Below are positions 26,305 to 35,191 of a DNA stretch of 36,090 nucleotides, piece after piece (positions within the stretch are counted from its first letter, which is position 1; the number at the start of each line of letters is the position of its first letter). Source of the DNA: Nostoc sp. CHAB 5844. Lineage in GTDB: Bacteria > Cyanobacteriota > Cyanobacteriia > Cyanobacteriales > Nostocaceae. The stretch lies in contig NZ_JAIVFW010000068.1 in NCBI RefSeq assembly GCF_020829595.1, positions 1-36,090 of the forward strand, written 5' to 3'. A program made the position numbers and the translations under genes. The notes below the pieces were generated by a model. The model searched no databases. It was not told the DNA's origin and was given only the letters and a program-made list of their open reading frames with translations.

Positions 26305-26345
26305 GCCAGCGCTGTGGGCGGGTTTCCCGACTTGAGGCGACTGGC
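26305..26345. repeat. REP-like palindrome, copy 4
   Basis: Outer arms GCCAG (26305-26309) and CTGGC (26341-26345), inner arms CGGG (26319-26322) and CCCG (26326-26329), loop TTT. Compared with copy 3, both inner arms changed together (CGGC/GCCG to CGGG/CCCG). Confidence 0.8.
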
Positions 26346-26534
26346 GTTCAAAAATCAGGATTTTTTGGACTCTTGACTCTTGACTTTTGACAACCCAAAT
26401 GAAAAAAATATGACACTTGCGTAAGTCCTAATTTATATGGGTTGTAGCAAAACCCAGATTGTTTGTAAGCATACCTTGAATATCACAATAATCAAGGTAG
26501 TTATCCCACTTTATTGTACTGGCTAAAAACTTAT

Positions 26535-27107
26535 ATGATTCCTCAGGAAACTAATGCAAAAGAAGCTACTGCGTCATCAAAAACATGGCGTAGTTGGCGA
26601 GAAAATTTAACTTTAGTAGCGATCGCTTTATTATTGGCAGTGTTAATCAGAACTTTTGTGGCCGAACCTCGCTACATACCTTCTGATTCAATGGTGCCGA
26701 CTTTATATGAAGGCGATCGCTTGGTGGTGGAAAAAATTTCTTACCATTTCCAACCTCCCGGAACTAGAGATATTATAGTTTTTCAAGCCCCCGCAGAATT
26801 ACAACGACGCGGCTATCCCAAAGATCAAGCGTTTATTAAACGGGTAATTGGGACACCTGAAGAAATAGTTAAAGTTGCTAATGGCAAAGTTTATCTCAAC
26901 GGTCAACCTTTGCAAGAAGACTACATTGCGGAACCACCAAATCAGCCATTCCCACCAGTGCAAGTTCCAGCAGATGAGTTTTTTGTCATGGGAGACAACC
27001 GTAACGATAGTAATGACTCTCGTTATTGGGGATTTCTACCTAGACAAAATATCATCGGTCGGGCAGTGTTTCGCTTTTGGCCACTCAACCGCATTGGATT
27101 TATTTAA
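26535..27107 (+). CDS. lepB: Signal peptidase I
   Basis: Membrane-bound serine protease that removes signal peptides from exported proteins. It has 190 residues from ATG 26535; the frame extends to a TTG at 26514. One membrane anchor (about 25-42, LTLVAIALLLAVLIRTFV) precedes the catalytic domain. Box B is IPSDSMVPTL with catalytic Ser52, box D is FIKRVIGTP with the general-base Lys102, and box E is GDNRNDSNDSRYWG near 152-165. Length and single anchor are usual for cyanobacteria. A MITE-like element lies just upstream and palindromes just downstream. Confidence 0.96.
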   Translation: MIPQETNAKEATASSKTWRSWRENLTLVAIALLLAVLIRTFVAEPRYIPSDSMVPTLYEGDRLVVEKISYHFQPPGTRDIIVFQAPAELQRRGYPKDQAFIKRVIGTPEEIVKVANGKVYLNGQPLQEDYIAEPPNQPFPPVQVPADEFFVMGDNRNDSNDSRYWGFLPRQNIIGRAVFRFWPLNRIGFI

Positions 27108-27134
27108 TCACAAAGAATTCAGAACTCAGGAGGA

Positions 27135-27178
27135 GGCAGTGCGGTGGACGGGTTCCCCGGCATAAAGGAGACAGTGCC
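27135..27178. repeat. REP-like palindrome, copy 5
   Basis: Outer arms GGCA (27135-27138) and TGCC (27175-27178), inner arms CGGG (27149-27152) and CCCG (27156-27159). More degenerate than its neighbour at 27186. It lies in the spacer between lepB and the convergent panB. Confidence 0.65.
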
Positions 27179-27185
27179 GTGGTGA

Positions 27186-27227
27186 GGCAGTGCGGTGGGC
27201 GGCTTTGCCGACAGTCACGCAACTGCC
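27186..27227. repeat. REP-like palindrome, copy 6
   Basis: Outer arms GGCAGT (27186-27191) and ACTGCC (27222-27227), inner arms CGGC (27200-27203) and GCCG (27207-27210), loop TTT. The outer arms differ from copies 2 and 3 by a paired C/G exchange. Partial copies follow to about 27270. Confidence 0.8.
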
Positions 27228-27334
27228 GAAAGGGTTTCCCGACAGTCGCGCAACTGTCGTCAACTGCCGTTCAGAATTCAGAATGTTCTATGGAAAACTT
27301 TCCTCCACTCATTGATTCTGAATTCATCTTCCAA

Positions 27335-28105
27335 TTAAGGAAATTTCCTCTCCCGCACCTCTACAGCATAATCCTGTACAGCTTGAGTAATTGTCTGCCG
27401 CAGGTTGGTGTAAGTTTTGGCAAATGGTGGTTGCTTGGCTGAAAGACCGAGAACATCAGAAGTAACTAACACTTGGCCATCGCAGTACAACCCAGCACCA
27501 ATACCAATTGTGGGAATGCTGAGTTTTTCGGTAATCTGCTTTGCCAAATCTGCGGGGATATGCTCTAACACAATAGAAAATACACCCGCTTGTTCTAAGG
27601 CGATCGCTTCATTTAAAATTCTCTCTGCCTGTGCTTCGGTTTTGCCTTGTTGGCGTAAACCCAATTGATGAACTGATTGCGGTGTCAAACCCACATGACC
27701 CATCACCGGAATTCCCGCTTGGACTAAACGTGCGATCGTCTCTATCATCGCTGGGTAGCCACCTTCTAACTTAACAGCTTGCGCCCCAGTTTCCTTCAAT
27801 ATTCTGCCGGCTGAGTGCATTGCTTGGGCGATACTTTCTTGATAAGTCAAGAATGGCAAATCAACAACAACTAAAGCACGTTGCACACCACGACGCACAG
27901 CTTTGGCATGATAAAGCATCTCATCTAAGGTGATAGGGAGTGTATTTTCATAGCCTAAAACCACTGCCATCGAGTCCCCTACCAGGATTAAGTCTACACC
28001 AGCCGCGTCGATGAGTTGGGCGATCGCAAAATCCCAGGCAGTTAACGCCGCGATCGCACGTTTTTGTTGTTTCCATTGAATTAATTGCTGGGTAGTAACT
28101 GCCAT
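27335..28105 (-). CDS. panB: 3-methyl-2-oxobutanoate hydroxymethyltransferase
   Basis: First committed enzyme of pantothenate (vitamin B5) and coenzyme A synthesis; it transfers a hydroxymethyl group from methylenetetrahydrofolate to alpha-ketoisovalerate to give ketopantoate. The 256-residue TIM-barrel protein shows the magnesium ligands in order: Asp44 (LVGDSMAVV), Asp82 (VVDLPFLTY) and Glu114 (KLEGGYPA). Then come the [14 protein letters not shown] segment, IVLEHIPA with the proposed catalytic Glu, and the [20 protein letters not shown] strand. Length is normal. It is convergent with lepB; no other pantothenate gene is nearby. Confidence 0.97.
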   Translation of the reverse strand: MAVTTQQLIQWKQQKRAIAALTAWDFAIAQLIDAAGVDLILVGDSMAVVLGYENTLPITLDEMLYHAKAVRRGVQRALVVVDLPFLTYQESIAQAMHSAGRILKETGAQAVKLEGGYPAMIETIARLVQAGIPVMGHVGLTPQSVHQLGLRQQGKTEAQAERILNEAIALEQAGVFSIVLEHIPADLAKQITEKLSIPTIGIGAGLYCDGQVLVTSDVLGLSAKQPPFAKTYTNLRQTITQAVQDYAVEVRERKFP

Positions 28106-28153
28106 GCCAATTTTAGATTTTAGAATTTAGATTTTAGATCTATGTCATTAATC

Positions 28154-28198
28154 ATTAGTCATTTGCTAAGGACAAAGGACTAATGACCAATGACTAAT
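28154..28198. repeat. Simple inverted repeat between panB and the propeller gene
   Basis: ATTAGTCATT (28154-28163) pairs with AATGACTAAT (28189-28198). It is preceded by TTTTAGA-type simple repeats (28112-28140). The right arm reaches the stop codon of the downstream propeller gene. As a hairpin it could terminate that minus-strand transcript. Confidence 0.6.
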
Positions 28199-29469
28199 CA
28201 CTTAACTGCGCGACTGAAAGCAAGATGAGGCTTTGCACCGTTCATTTTGGGCATTAACCAAGCTAAACCTTCACTAGTGCCGATCCATAATTTATTACCG
28301 ATATCGGGTACAAGGGCAAGAACTCGACTAGAAGGAAGTCCCGCAACTTGATCTAAAAGAGCGCCTGTATTTGGATTTAATCGTAACAAACCATTGCTCG
28401 TCCCTACCCAAACACTACCATCTTGGGCAAAACGCACGGCTGTTACATTCCGTCCTCGTAACGGGGTTACAGACCGCAATACTTTGTCTGTTTTTGGGTC
28501 AATCACTAATAAATTATTCGCCATTCCTGCCCAAATTAACCCTTGTGGACTAATAGCTAAAGTTTGCACGGTCGTACCAGGTAAACCGTCAATCCGCTTC
28601 ATAATATAAGCATTGGTAGTATTTACCCGGACTAATCCATCTAGAGTTCCCACCCAAAGTTGACCTTCCGCATCTAAAGTCAAAGTATTAGCACTGACCC
28701 CAGGCAAATTTTTCACTGTTGTCATAATCAAGCCTTGATCGGGACTAATTAAGGCTAATCCGCTATCTGTTCCCACCCACAAGTAACCCCGCTTGTCAAC
28801 TAACATTGACAAAACCCGTTTAGAAGGCAAAAACAAGTTTTGTGCTGTAATCTCATTAGTCCGGGGGTCAACTCGCATCAGTCCTTCGTAAGTTCCCACC
28901 CACAAACGCCCTACTTTATCTTGTGCTAAAGCACCAATAGCAACATTTGGTAAATTTACCCGCGCCAATATCTTACCTGTCTTGGGATCAATCCGCGATA
29001 ACCCCCGCCAAGAACCCACCCACAGATTGCCTTTGAAATCTTTTAGTAAGTTACTCACACGGTAATCTGTTTCTATTGACCTTTCTTCTACAGTCCGCTG
29101 GTTGGGTAAAGGGTCTACTTGTGGCGGTGGTGCAGAAGCTGGATAGGCAGGCTTGACCTCCGATGGTTCAACTTTGAGAAGTTGTTTTCGCAAAACATCA
29201 CCATCTTTTATTTGGGTAGTTGGGGGAATAGCGATCGCAACATCTACTCTATTTGACCAAGCTACCCATCCCAGCAATAAAGCACTAACTAATAAACTAC
29301 TACACCTACGTAAAAATACCACGGTCTGATTTCCTCTAGAAACACGTTCCTTGTGGGATTTAAAGTTGTAGAGTTTCAAAGAATTTCCTTTATCCACTAC
29401 ATACTTATTTACCCCTCTGTGAATAGCCAGTCCCTCAATAGGCTTTGACTTAGTTTCAGTATTCCCCAA
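28198..29469 (-). CDS. Membrane-anchored seven-bladed Reg_prop propeller protein
   Basis: A 423-residue protein. Residues 1-50 are polar, a hydrophobic segment at about 55-80 is a probable uncleaved anchor or signal, and a Pro-rich linker follows. The rest is built of seven repeats with the two-component-regulator-propeller signature, such as GNLWVGSWRGLSRIDP, GRLWVGTYEGLMRVDP and GYLWVGTDSGLALISP, making one complete seven-bladed propeller. In Bacteroidetes such propellers form the periplasmic sensor of hybrid histidine kinases; here no kinase or response regulator is fused or adjacent. It may bind a ligand or partner outside the membrane. The long N-terminus before the hydrophobic stretch leaves the start somewhat uncertain. 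Confidence 0.88.
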   Translation of the reverse strand: MGNTETKSKPIEGLAIHRGVNKYVVDKGNSLKLYNFKSHKERVSRGNQTVVFLRRCSSLLVSALLLGWVAWSNRVDVAIAIPPTTQIKDGDVLRKQLLKVEPSEVKPAYPASAPPPQVDPLPNQRTVEERSIETDYRVSNLLKDFKGNLWVGSWRGLSRIDPKTGKILARVNLPNVAIGALAQDKVGRLWVGTYEGLMRVDPRTNEITAQNLFLPSKRVLSMLVDKRGYLWVGTDSGLALISPDQGLIMTTVKNLPGVSANTLTLDAEGQLWVGTLDGLVRVNTTNAYIMKRIDGLPGTTVQTLAISPQGLIWAGMANNLLVIDPKTDKVLRSVTPLRGRNVTAVRFAQDGSVWVGTSNGLLRLNPNTGALLDQVAGLPSSRVLALVPDIGNKLWIGTSEGLAWLMPKMNGAKPHLAFSRAVK

Positions 29470-29756
29470 TTTCAGTAGTTCTTGTCATCTACTAATTTTT
29501 TGCTACTTGCAAACTTAAAACACTTATTTGACAAGGCTTAACAGACTCTTAATGAACTTTTTAAGTACACTTAGTAATTTTTGATAAAGATTACCGATAG
29601 TTTCTACTTGTTGCAACTTAAACTATCTATCTTTGTTTATTTCATAGGCTTTGCACAACACACTTTCTTAACCTCAGCCAAAACTTGCTCACAAAACTCA
29701 ATTGTCTTTTCCTTGTTTAAAATTCGTCCAATCCCCTGTAATTCATCTTCAAAAAT

Positions 29757-30491
29757 ATGTCTATCCTGAACCGTACAACTTTAGCGGCTACCTGTTTTTC
29801 CTTGAGCATGACTCTCCTGACTAGTCAAATAGCTAATGCACAGACGCGAGACTTAGTTATAGAAGATGAGTTTGACGCAGCTTTACTGATTCTCTCACCG
29901 GACGGTACGGTAGCTAGTCACCAAGCTTCAAACTTAGTCTTTGGTGAAACAGCTACTTTGAATTCCAATTTTTCTTTTTTTTCCAACCTAACGTTAACTA
30001 CAAATCTTCAGCCAGCCGCCTCGAATAACTATGACCTAAATTTTTTGCTAACTACAGGGTCTAATTCTGGATTCATTCCTCCGGGAACTACCCTAGGAAC
30101 ACAAGCGGTTAATGAATGGAGATTCGATCTTAGTAATTTTTTTGGTGGTAGCAATAATGGAATCGATTTTCTCACTCCTGTTACTTATAACTCAGCACAA
30201 GGAAGCTGGTTTGATGATGGTACTTTAGTGTTTCAAACCAGTTATCTCCCCCAATTAAATGATGCTAGTACCCCAACTCAGCTTGTCGGACAATTTGAAA
30301 TAGCACGCAGAAGCGGTGACTTAGGAGCTATCGGCAATGGTATTGACACTTTTGCCTTAAAAATCAACGTCACCCCAACTCCAGCAGTTCCCGAACCTTC
30401 AACCACTAGTACATTGTTGATGTCTGCAATCTTCGGAACAATATTAGCTCGAAAACAAAAAAGAAAGAAAAGTTTGTTTAAGCACAATTAA
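29757..30491 (+). CDS. PEP-CTERM sorting domain protein
   Basis: Predicted exported protein of 244 residues. The N-terminal signal peptide (about 1-28) ends SQIANA-Q. The body is rich in Asn, Ser and Thr with no recognised enzyme motif. The C-terminus has VPEPSTTS (about 212-219), a hydrophobic stretch (TLLMSAIFGTILA) and a strongly basic tail (RKQKRKKS), the PEP-CTERM tripartite signal. An exosortase must be encoded elsewhere. The 290 bp upstream are AT-rich with no evident gene. A long hairpin follows the stop codon. Confidence 0.9.
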   Translation: MSILNRTTLAATCFSLSMTLLTSQIANAQTRDLVIEDEFDAALLILSPDGTVASHQASNLVFGETATLNSNFSFFSNLTLTTNLQPAASNNYDLNFLLTTGSNSGFIPPGTTLGTQAVNEWRFDLSNFFGGSNNGIDFLTPVTYNSAQGSWFDDGTLVFQTSYLPQLNDASTPTQLVGQFEIARRSGDLGAIGNGIDTFALKINVTPTPAVPEPSTTSTLLMSAIFGTILARKQKRKKSLFKHN

Positions 30492-31226
30492 AAGATAAAA
30501 GCGCTTCTTTCTAAGCATAAAAATAAGTTTTATAGTCTTACTCTTCCAGGTAAGCTATAAAACTTATCCAAAAATTTACAAAATTTTAACTATAGTTTTT
30601 ATTAGTGATTTTTTAATAAAAATTTTTGCTAATAAATCATATATAACTTTATAAGTATCATTATTTAATTTAATCAATTAAATTTTATTTAAGGAAGAAA
30701 ATCAAACCTTAACCATAAATTCTTTAAACCTTAAAAAGCAGAAAAGCTGTTCTTAATAAGAGTTAAATAAATTACTTTTAGTCTGATAAAAAGGAGCAAA
30801 ATCCTCTAGAGTTTGCCTTTATAAAGATGAATTACAGGGGATTGATATTACCTACCTTGTCTATCAATGTGAAATTATTTGAGCGTATTTAGTATTTAAA
30901 AATACGCTTAAAAGTGAATTTCACAAATCAGACTATTGCATCAACAACTTTTTTGATTTTAGAAAAATTGACTAGACTCCAAAACGTTGTTGATCAATTA
31001 GTGACTACATCGGACGTTTGATAGCATTCCAGATTTGGCAAAAATAACTAGCGAACATATTTGCTTTGCTGATAATGCAGCAAAGTTTAACTGTGCGAGG
31101 TAGTTTGAAATTTTAGCCTGTTAAAGCAAGTTTTATTTGTGTAGCCTCAAACCTACTGTTAAAAGGCAACTTGCACATTTGGAGTATTCCCGAAAGTTTA
31201 CAAGTACAAATAAGGAGAGAATTCTC
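30492..31226. other. AT-rich intergenic region
   Basis: A 735-bp gap with the hairpin at 30523-30567 near its left end. The rest is strongly AT-rich and shows no gene; a frame open from 31137 into the next gene is not protein-like before 31227. It should hold the promoter of the next gene. Confidence 0.6.
30523..30567 (+). terminator. Long hairpin after PEP-CTERM gene
   Basis: ATAAGTTTTATAGtCTTAC (30523-30541) pairs with GTAAGCTATAAAACTTAT (30550-30567), with one bulged base and an 8-base loop. Located 32 bp after the stop, it is a likely terminator although no T-run follows. Confidence 0.65.
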
Positions 31227-32234
31227 ATGGCTCTTTACGGCTATACAATCGGAGATGTTGATGTTAATCCCAACCTCGCTGGAGAACAATTCGAGGTTTA
31301 CCGCTTTCTTATCCCTGTACCTCCTGTAGCCCCAGCAATCATTTCTTCTCAGCTAGTAGGAACAGTTACTGTTTCTGCTGCTCTTGCTAGTAACCCAGAC
31401 CTAGAAGGTTTAGGAACTAGCTACACAAGTGGAAGAGTAAGTGCTGTTAACGAACCAGGTACTAACCCAACAACTATTCGGGTTGGCCCTGTTGATGCAC
31501 CTTTTGGTACACCAATTACAGTAACACCAACTCGTACAAGTAATGTGGATCGATATGGTGATGAAACTGGTGCTGATTTTGGACGTGACTTCTCAATAAC
31601 TACCAGCAACACACAAGCTCTGTACGCCCTGGGAGCAGATTCTACCCCCGGAGCAGTAGGAACCTCTGTTTACAGAATTAGTATAGCTACCCCTGGAACT
31701 ATCAGGCTCTTAGATACCGCCACACCTACTGCTGCTGAATTAGCAGGAACTACACCCACTAATCCTGGAAGATATGCCGATGGATTAGCCATTGATAACT
31801 TAACTCAAGGTCGTTACCGCGCTTTGGCCAGCGATTTCACCACCGTAGATGGAGATTTAGCGCAGCTTCACAAAGTCGATTTGTTGACTGGTCAGTTATC
31901 TGCGCCAATTCAGTTGATAGATTCAAATACAAACTTACCTCTTTCTGTCAACTACGATTCTGGTTTGGCATTTACTCGCGTTCCTTTCCCTGGTAACACA
32001 GATACTAGCGCTCAAAGGCTGATAGCTCTACTAGAGAACGGATTCCTCTATGAAATCACAGGCTACCAAGATGAACTCAGTGCATCAGGTCTCAGCTTAG
32101 GCTCTGCTACAGGAACCAATGGTGCTGGTTCCGCAACTGCCACCTTAATTGGTGTAGTTAATTTACCAAATGCTCTAAGCGGAGTCGCTGATTACGAAGG
32201 CTTTGCGATTACTAACGAAACTGTAAACGGCTAA
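31227..32234 (+). CDS. Hypothetical protein, possible beta-propeller-like
   Basis: A 335-residue protein that I cannot name. The ATG at 31227 is preceded by AAGGAG at ideal spacing (31212-31217), deciding against the longer frame from 31137. There is no signal peptide or membrane helix, although the composition (Thr, Ser, Gly and Ala rich, few Cys or Lys) is that of extracellular or beta-rich proteins. Segments such as ALYALGADS, YADGLAIDN and QRLIALLENGFLYEITG look like strands of a propeller-like fold (DUF4394-like), but this is a weak impression. It is separated by more than 700 bp from both neighbours, so it is likely transcribed alone. Confidence 0.75.
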   Translation: MALYGYTIGDVDVNPNLAGEQFEVYRFLIPVPPVAPAIISSQLVGTVTVSAALASNPDLEGLGTSYTSGRVSAVNEPGTNPTTIRVGPVDAPFGTPITVTPTRTSNVDRYGDETGADFGRDFSITTSNTQALYALGADSTPGAVGTSVYRISIATPGTIRLLDTATPTAAELAGTTPTNPGRYADGLAIDNLTQGRYRALASDFTTVDGDLAQLHKVDLLTGQLSAPIQLIDSNTNLPLSVNYDSGLAFTRVPFPGNTDTSAQRLIALLENGFLYEITGYQDELSASGLSLGSATGTNGAGSATATLIGVVNLPNALSGVADYEGFAITNETVNG

Positions 32235-33151
32235 TTTCTTTGAGATAATTTCAACTAAAAATACTTCCTACATCGCTCTTCTCTCACCTTTTTAATTAAG
32301 GAAGATAAGGTAAGCCAGAGGATTGATGTAAGCTTCGGAAGCAACTGCAAAGTACTTGTGCAAATTGAATTTCACATCACAAGCTAGTTTAACTTTTGTT
32401 AAGTAAGAGTGACTGTGGAATTAAGTTTGTTCAAGTACTTATTTCTTTATCTAGATTGCTATGTATATTTTTTAACTTTATTTTGCTATATTTTTCTTCC
32501 TTACTGACTCTACTTACAGTTAAAGCTGACTTTTGTAAATAAGTATTAACAAAAAGTTAAAAACTTTATGTAATAACAAATTTAAATATATAAGTTAAAA
32601 ACTTTCAAAGAATAACTTATGCAGTTTATTGATATATTGTGAGACAAGTTACAAATTACGTTGTGTGCAATTTTGTCTTTCGCTCACTACTCTACTAAAT
32701 CAGCATCCAGCAAATTCTCTCCTCGTCTGTTTTCTACAAACTGGAAACACGGCAAGAGTGCGGATGCGGAAATGTAAGCTAGAAAGCTCATTTCCTGAAA
32801 TAACCAGATGTAAAAGAGAATAATCTCATGTTTTCTGCAAAGTGGAGAGTTTTTAGTGAGGCTGAGAAGGTTTAGCGAGTCATGAGGAACAGATAAAAGA
32901 AATTTTTTCATCAAACGAGGGCGCAAGCGCTAGGATCTGCACTCCTGGGCGTGAATGACACTGGGAAAAAGGCTTACGGCTGAACCAAGTGTTAATTAAA
33001 GAAAAACTGCTACCCTTTGGCGAAGACGACCTCTAACAAAAAATTGTGCCTAATCTTCTCCTCGGCTGATGAGGGTAAGAGGAACGGTGAGAGGAAGTTG
33101 CACAAAACATGATTTGATAAGTAAAAAGAGTGACATCTTGGAAGGATAGAT
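32235..33151. promoter_or_regulatory. Long rbcL upstream region and leader
   Basis: A 917-bp gap without a convincing gene upstream of rbcL. The left two thirds are AT-rich; the last 250 bp have higher GC and include a CTCCTCGGCTGATGAGGG-type palindromic stretch near 33057-33076, more like a transcribed leader. GGAAGGA (33140-33146) is a good ribosome binding site. Long rbcL leaders are known in filamentous cyanobacteria; the transcription start here was not located and no exact NtcA site (GTA-N8-TAC) was found. Confidence 0.55.
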
Positions 33152-34582
33152 ATGTCTTACGCTCAAACGAAGACTCAGTCAAAGGCTGGGTATCAAGCCG
33201 GGGTTAAAGATTACAGACTTACTTATTACACACCCGATTACACACCTAAAGATACAGATATTCTGGCGGCTTTCCGTGTTACACCTCAGCCCGGAGTTCC
33301 TTTTGAGGAAGCTGGTGCGGCTGTGGCGGCTGAGTCTTCCACTGGTACTTGGACGACTGTATGGACAGACTTGTTGACCGATCTAGATCGTTACAAGGGT
33401 CGTTGTTACGATATCGAACCAGTTCCTGGCGAAGACAACCAATTCATTGCCTACATTGCCTATCCTCTGGATCTGTTTGAAGAAGGTTCTGTTACCAATA
33501 TGTTTACATCCATTGTAGGTAACGTATTTGGTTTCAAAGCTTTGAAAGCTCTGCGTCTAGAAGACTTGCGGATTCCTGTAGCTTACCTTAAGACCTTCCA
33601 AGGCCCTCCCCACGGCATTCAAGTTGAGCGTGACAAATTAAACAAATACGGTCGTCCTTTGTTGGGTTGTACCATCAAACCTAAATTGGGTCTGTCTGCT
33701 AAAAACTACGGTCGTGCAGTATATGAGTGCTTGCGCGGTGGTTTGGACTTCACCAAAGATGACGAAAACATTAACTCTGCACCATTCCAAAGATGGCGCG
33801 ATCGCTTCTTGTTCGTAGCTGATGCGATCCACAAGTCTCAAGCAGAAACCGGCGAAATCAAAGGTCACTACCTGAACGTAACCGCACCTACCTGCGAAGA
33901 AATGCTGAAGCGGGCTGAGTACGCTAAAGAACTCAAGCAGCCCATCATCATGCACGACTACCTGACAGCAGGTTTCACCGCTAACACCACCTTGGCTCGT
34001 TGGTGTCGTGACAACGGTTTGTTGCTGCACATCCACCGCGCGATGCACGCTGTAATCGACCGTCAAAAGAACCACGGTATCCACTTCCGTGTATTAGCTA
34101 AAGCACTACGGATGTCTGGTGGCGACCACATCCACACTGGTACAGTTGTAGGTAAACTAGAAGGCGATCGCGGTATCACAATGGGCTTCGTAGACTTGTT
34201 GCGTGAGAACTACGTTGAGCAAGACAGATCTCGCGGTATCTACTTCACCCAAGATTGGGCTTCTATGCCTGGTGTAATGGCAGTTGCTTCTGGTGGTATC
34301 CACATTTGGCATATGCCTGCACTAGTTGAAATCTTTGGTGATGACTCCGTACTACAATTCGGTGGTGGTACACTAGGCCACCCCTGGGGTAACGCTCCTG
34401 GTGCAACCGCTAACCGTGTTGCATTGGAAGCTTGTATCCAAGCTCGTAACGAAGGTCGCAACCTGGCTCGTGAAGGTAACGATATTATCCGCGAAGCTGC
34501 TAAGTGGTCTCCTGAATTGGCTGCTGCTTGCGAACTGTGGAAAGAAATTAAGTTCGAGTTTGAGACTGTTGATACCGTCTGA
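33152..34582 (+). CDS. rbcL: Ribulose-1,5-bisphosphate carboxylase/oxygenase large subunit (form I)
   Basis: Catalytic subunit of Rubisco, which fixes CO2 onto ribulose bisphosphate inside carboxysomes. The 476-residue sequence is complete. Lys202 in GLDFTKDDE is carbamylated to bind magnesium with the following Asp and Glu; KPKLGLS (about 176-182) holds an active-site Lys; Lys335 in [12 protein letters not shown] is the mobile loop-6 lysine; and the N-terminal segment [10 protein letters not shown] contributes to the active site across the dimer. Sequence is of the form IB cyanobacterial/plant type. It is first in the rbcL-rbcX-rbcS operon, with a palindrome in the spacer after it. Confidence 0.99.
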   Translation: MSYAQTKTQSKAGYQAGVKDYRLTYYTPDYTPKDTDILAAFRVTPQPGVPFEEAGAAVAAESSTGTWTTVWTDLLTDLDRYKGRCYDIEPVPGEDNQFIAYIAYPLDLFEEGSVTNMFTSIVGNVFGFKALKALRLEDLRIPVAYLKTFQGPPHGIQVERDKLNKYGRPLLGCTIKPKLGLSAKNYGRAVYECLRGGLDFTKDDENINSAPFQRWRDRFLFVADAIHKSQAETGEIKGHYLNVTAPTCEEMLKRAEYAKELKQPIIMHDYLTAGFTANTTLARWCRDNGLLLHIHRAMHAVIDRQKNHGIHFRVLAKALRMSGGDHIHTGTVVGKLEGDRGITMGFVDLLRENYVEQDRSRGIYFTQDWASMPGVMAVASGGIHIWHMPALVEIFGDDSVLQFGGGTLGHPWGNAPGATANRVALEACIQARNEGRNLAREGNDIIREAAKWSPELAAACELWKEIKFEFETVDTV

Positions 34583-34589
34583 TGATCAA

Positions 34590-34707
34590 GTAAAAGGTAA
34601 AAAGTTAAAAGGTAAAAGAAATCTTTTTACCCCTTCGGGGTTCGCCACTTGCTTCAAGCCGGGAAACCCGTCCAACGCAGTGGCTCACTTTTTACTTTTA
34701 ACTTAAA
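34590..34707. repeat. Repeat element in the rbcL-rbcX spacer (REP-like palindrome copy 7)
   Basis: Simple AAAAGGTAAAA-type sequence on the left is matched by inverse CTTTTTACTTTTAACTT on the right, enclosing a small CCCC-TTC-GGGG hairpin and a palindrome. The latter has outer arms GCCACT (34644-34649) and AGTGGC (34679-34684) and inner arms CGGG (34660-34663) and CCCG (34667-34670) with an AAA loop. The nested structure fills almost the entire spacer and could slow or end transcription between rbcL and rbcX. Confidence 0.75.
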
Positions 34708-34724
34708 TTTGGGCTGGGTCAAGC

Positions 34725-35132
34725 ATGAATCTCAAGCAAATTGCGAAAGATACAGCCAAAACTCTCCAAAGCTACCTAACTTATCAGGCGCTAAGGACGG
34801 TACTGGCACAGCTAGGCGAAACGAATCCACCGTTGGCTATTTGGCTGCATAACTTTTCTGCTGGAAAAGTCCAGGATGGAGAAGCTTATATTGAAGAACT
34901 TTTCCAACAAAAACCAGACTTGGCGCAGCGGATTATGACAGTCAGAGAACACATTGCTGAAGAAGTGGCTGAGTTCTTGCCAGAAATGGTTCGCACAGGT
35001 ATTCAGCAAGCCAATATGGAACAACGTCGCCAGCATTTAGAACGCATCACGCAGCTGAGTTTATCCCACCCCAGTCCTGAATCAGAACAACAGAGTTTTT
35101 CCGATCCTGACTGGGATAACTTAGCCAGTTAG
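34725..35132 (+). CDS. rbcX: Rubisco assembly chaperone RbcX
   Basis: Homodimeric helical chaperone that binds the C-terminal tail of newly folded RbcL and helps assemble the L8 core. The 135-residue protein begins with [20 protein letters not shown], contains the conserved [20 protein letters not shown] stretch (about 38-57, the groove region) and a helix with [20 protein letters not shown]. The C-terminus is polar and variable, as usual. It sits between rbcL and rbcS, the standard order in many filamentous cyanobacteria. Confidence 0.97.
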   Translation: MNLKQIAKDTAKTLQSYLTYQALRTVLAQLGETNPPLAIWLHNFSAGKVQDGEAYIEELFQQKPDLAQRIMTVREHIAEEVAEFLPEMVRTGIQQANMEQRRQHLERITQLSLSHPSPESEQQSFSDPDWDNLAS

Positions 35133-35191
35133 GACAGGCATATCAGCCTAAATCCAAATCGTCACCAAATAGCAAACCGTTATTATTAGCT

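Larger units (their letters stand above)
26194..26430. mobile_element. MITE-like element with perfect 13-bp inverted ends and possible 5-bp target duplication
   Basis: Ends AGGACTTACGCAA (26195-26207) and TTGCGTAAGTCCT (26417-26429) are perfect inverted repeats. Including one base each side, the 237-bp element is bounded by ATTTA at 26189-26193 and ATTTA at 26431-26435, as expected from transposition with a 5-bp duplication, though AT-rich flanks weaken this. It has no transposase and contains two tandem palindrome copies. The same GGGACTTACGCA end-word occurs alone at 12258. Confidence 0.72.
26022..26534. other. Intergenic region carrying a MITE-like element
   Basis: A 513-bp gap, nearly half of it the element at 26194-26430, which itself contains two covarying palindromes. 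The sequences on either side are AT-rich; those after the element should hold the lepB promoter. No gene was found. Confidence 0.65.

Noticed and set aside
27077-27442. Plus-strand frame between lepB and panB
   Set aside because: Made from lepB out-of-frame sequence, palindromic repeats and antisense panB.
29581-29769. 62-codon plus-strand frame before the PEP-CTERM gene
   Set aside because: AT-rich composition without a ribosome binding site; overlaps the start of a better supported gene.
33638-34084. 148-codon minus-strand frame inside rbcL
   Set aside because: Antisense shadow of a strongly conserved gene.
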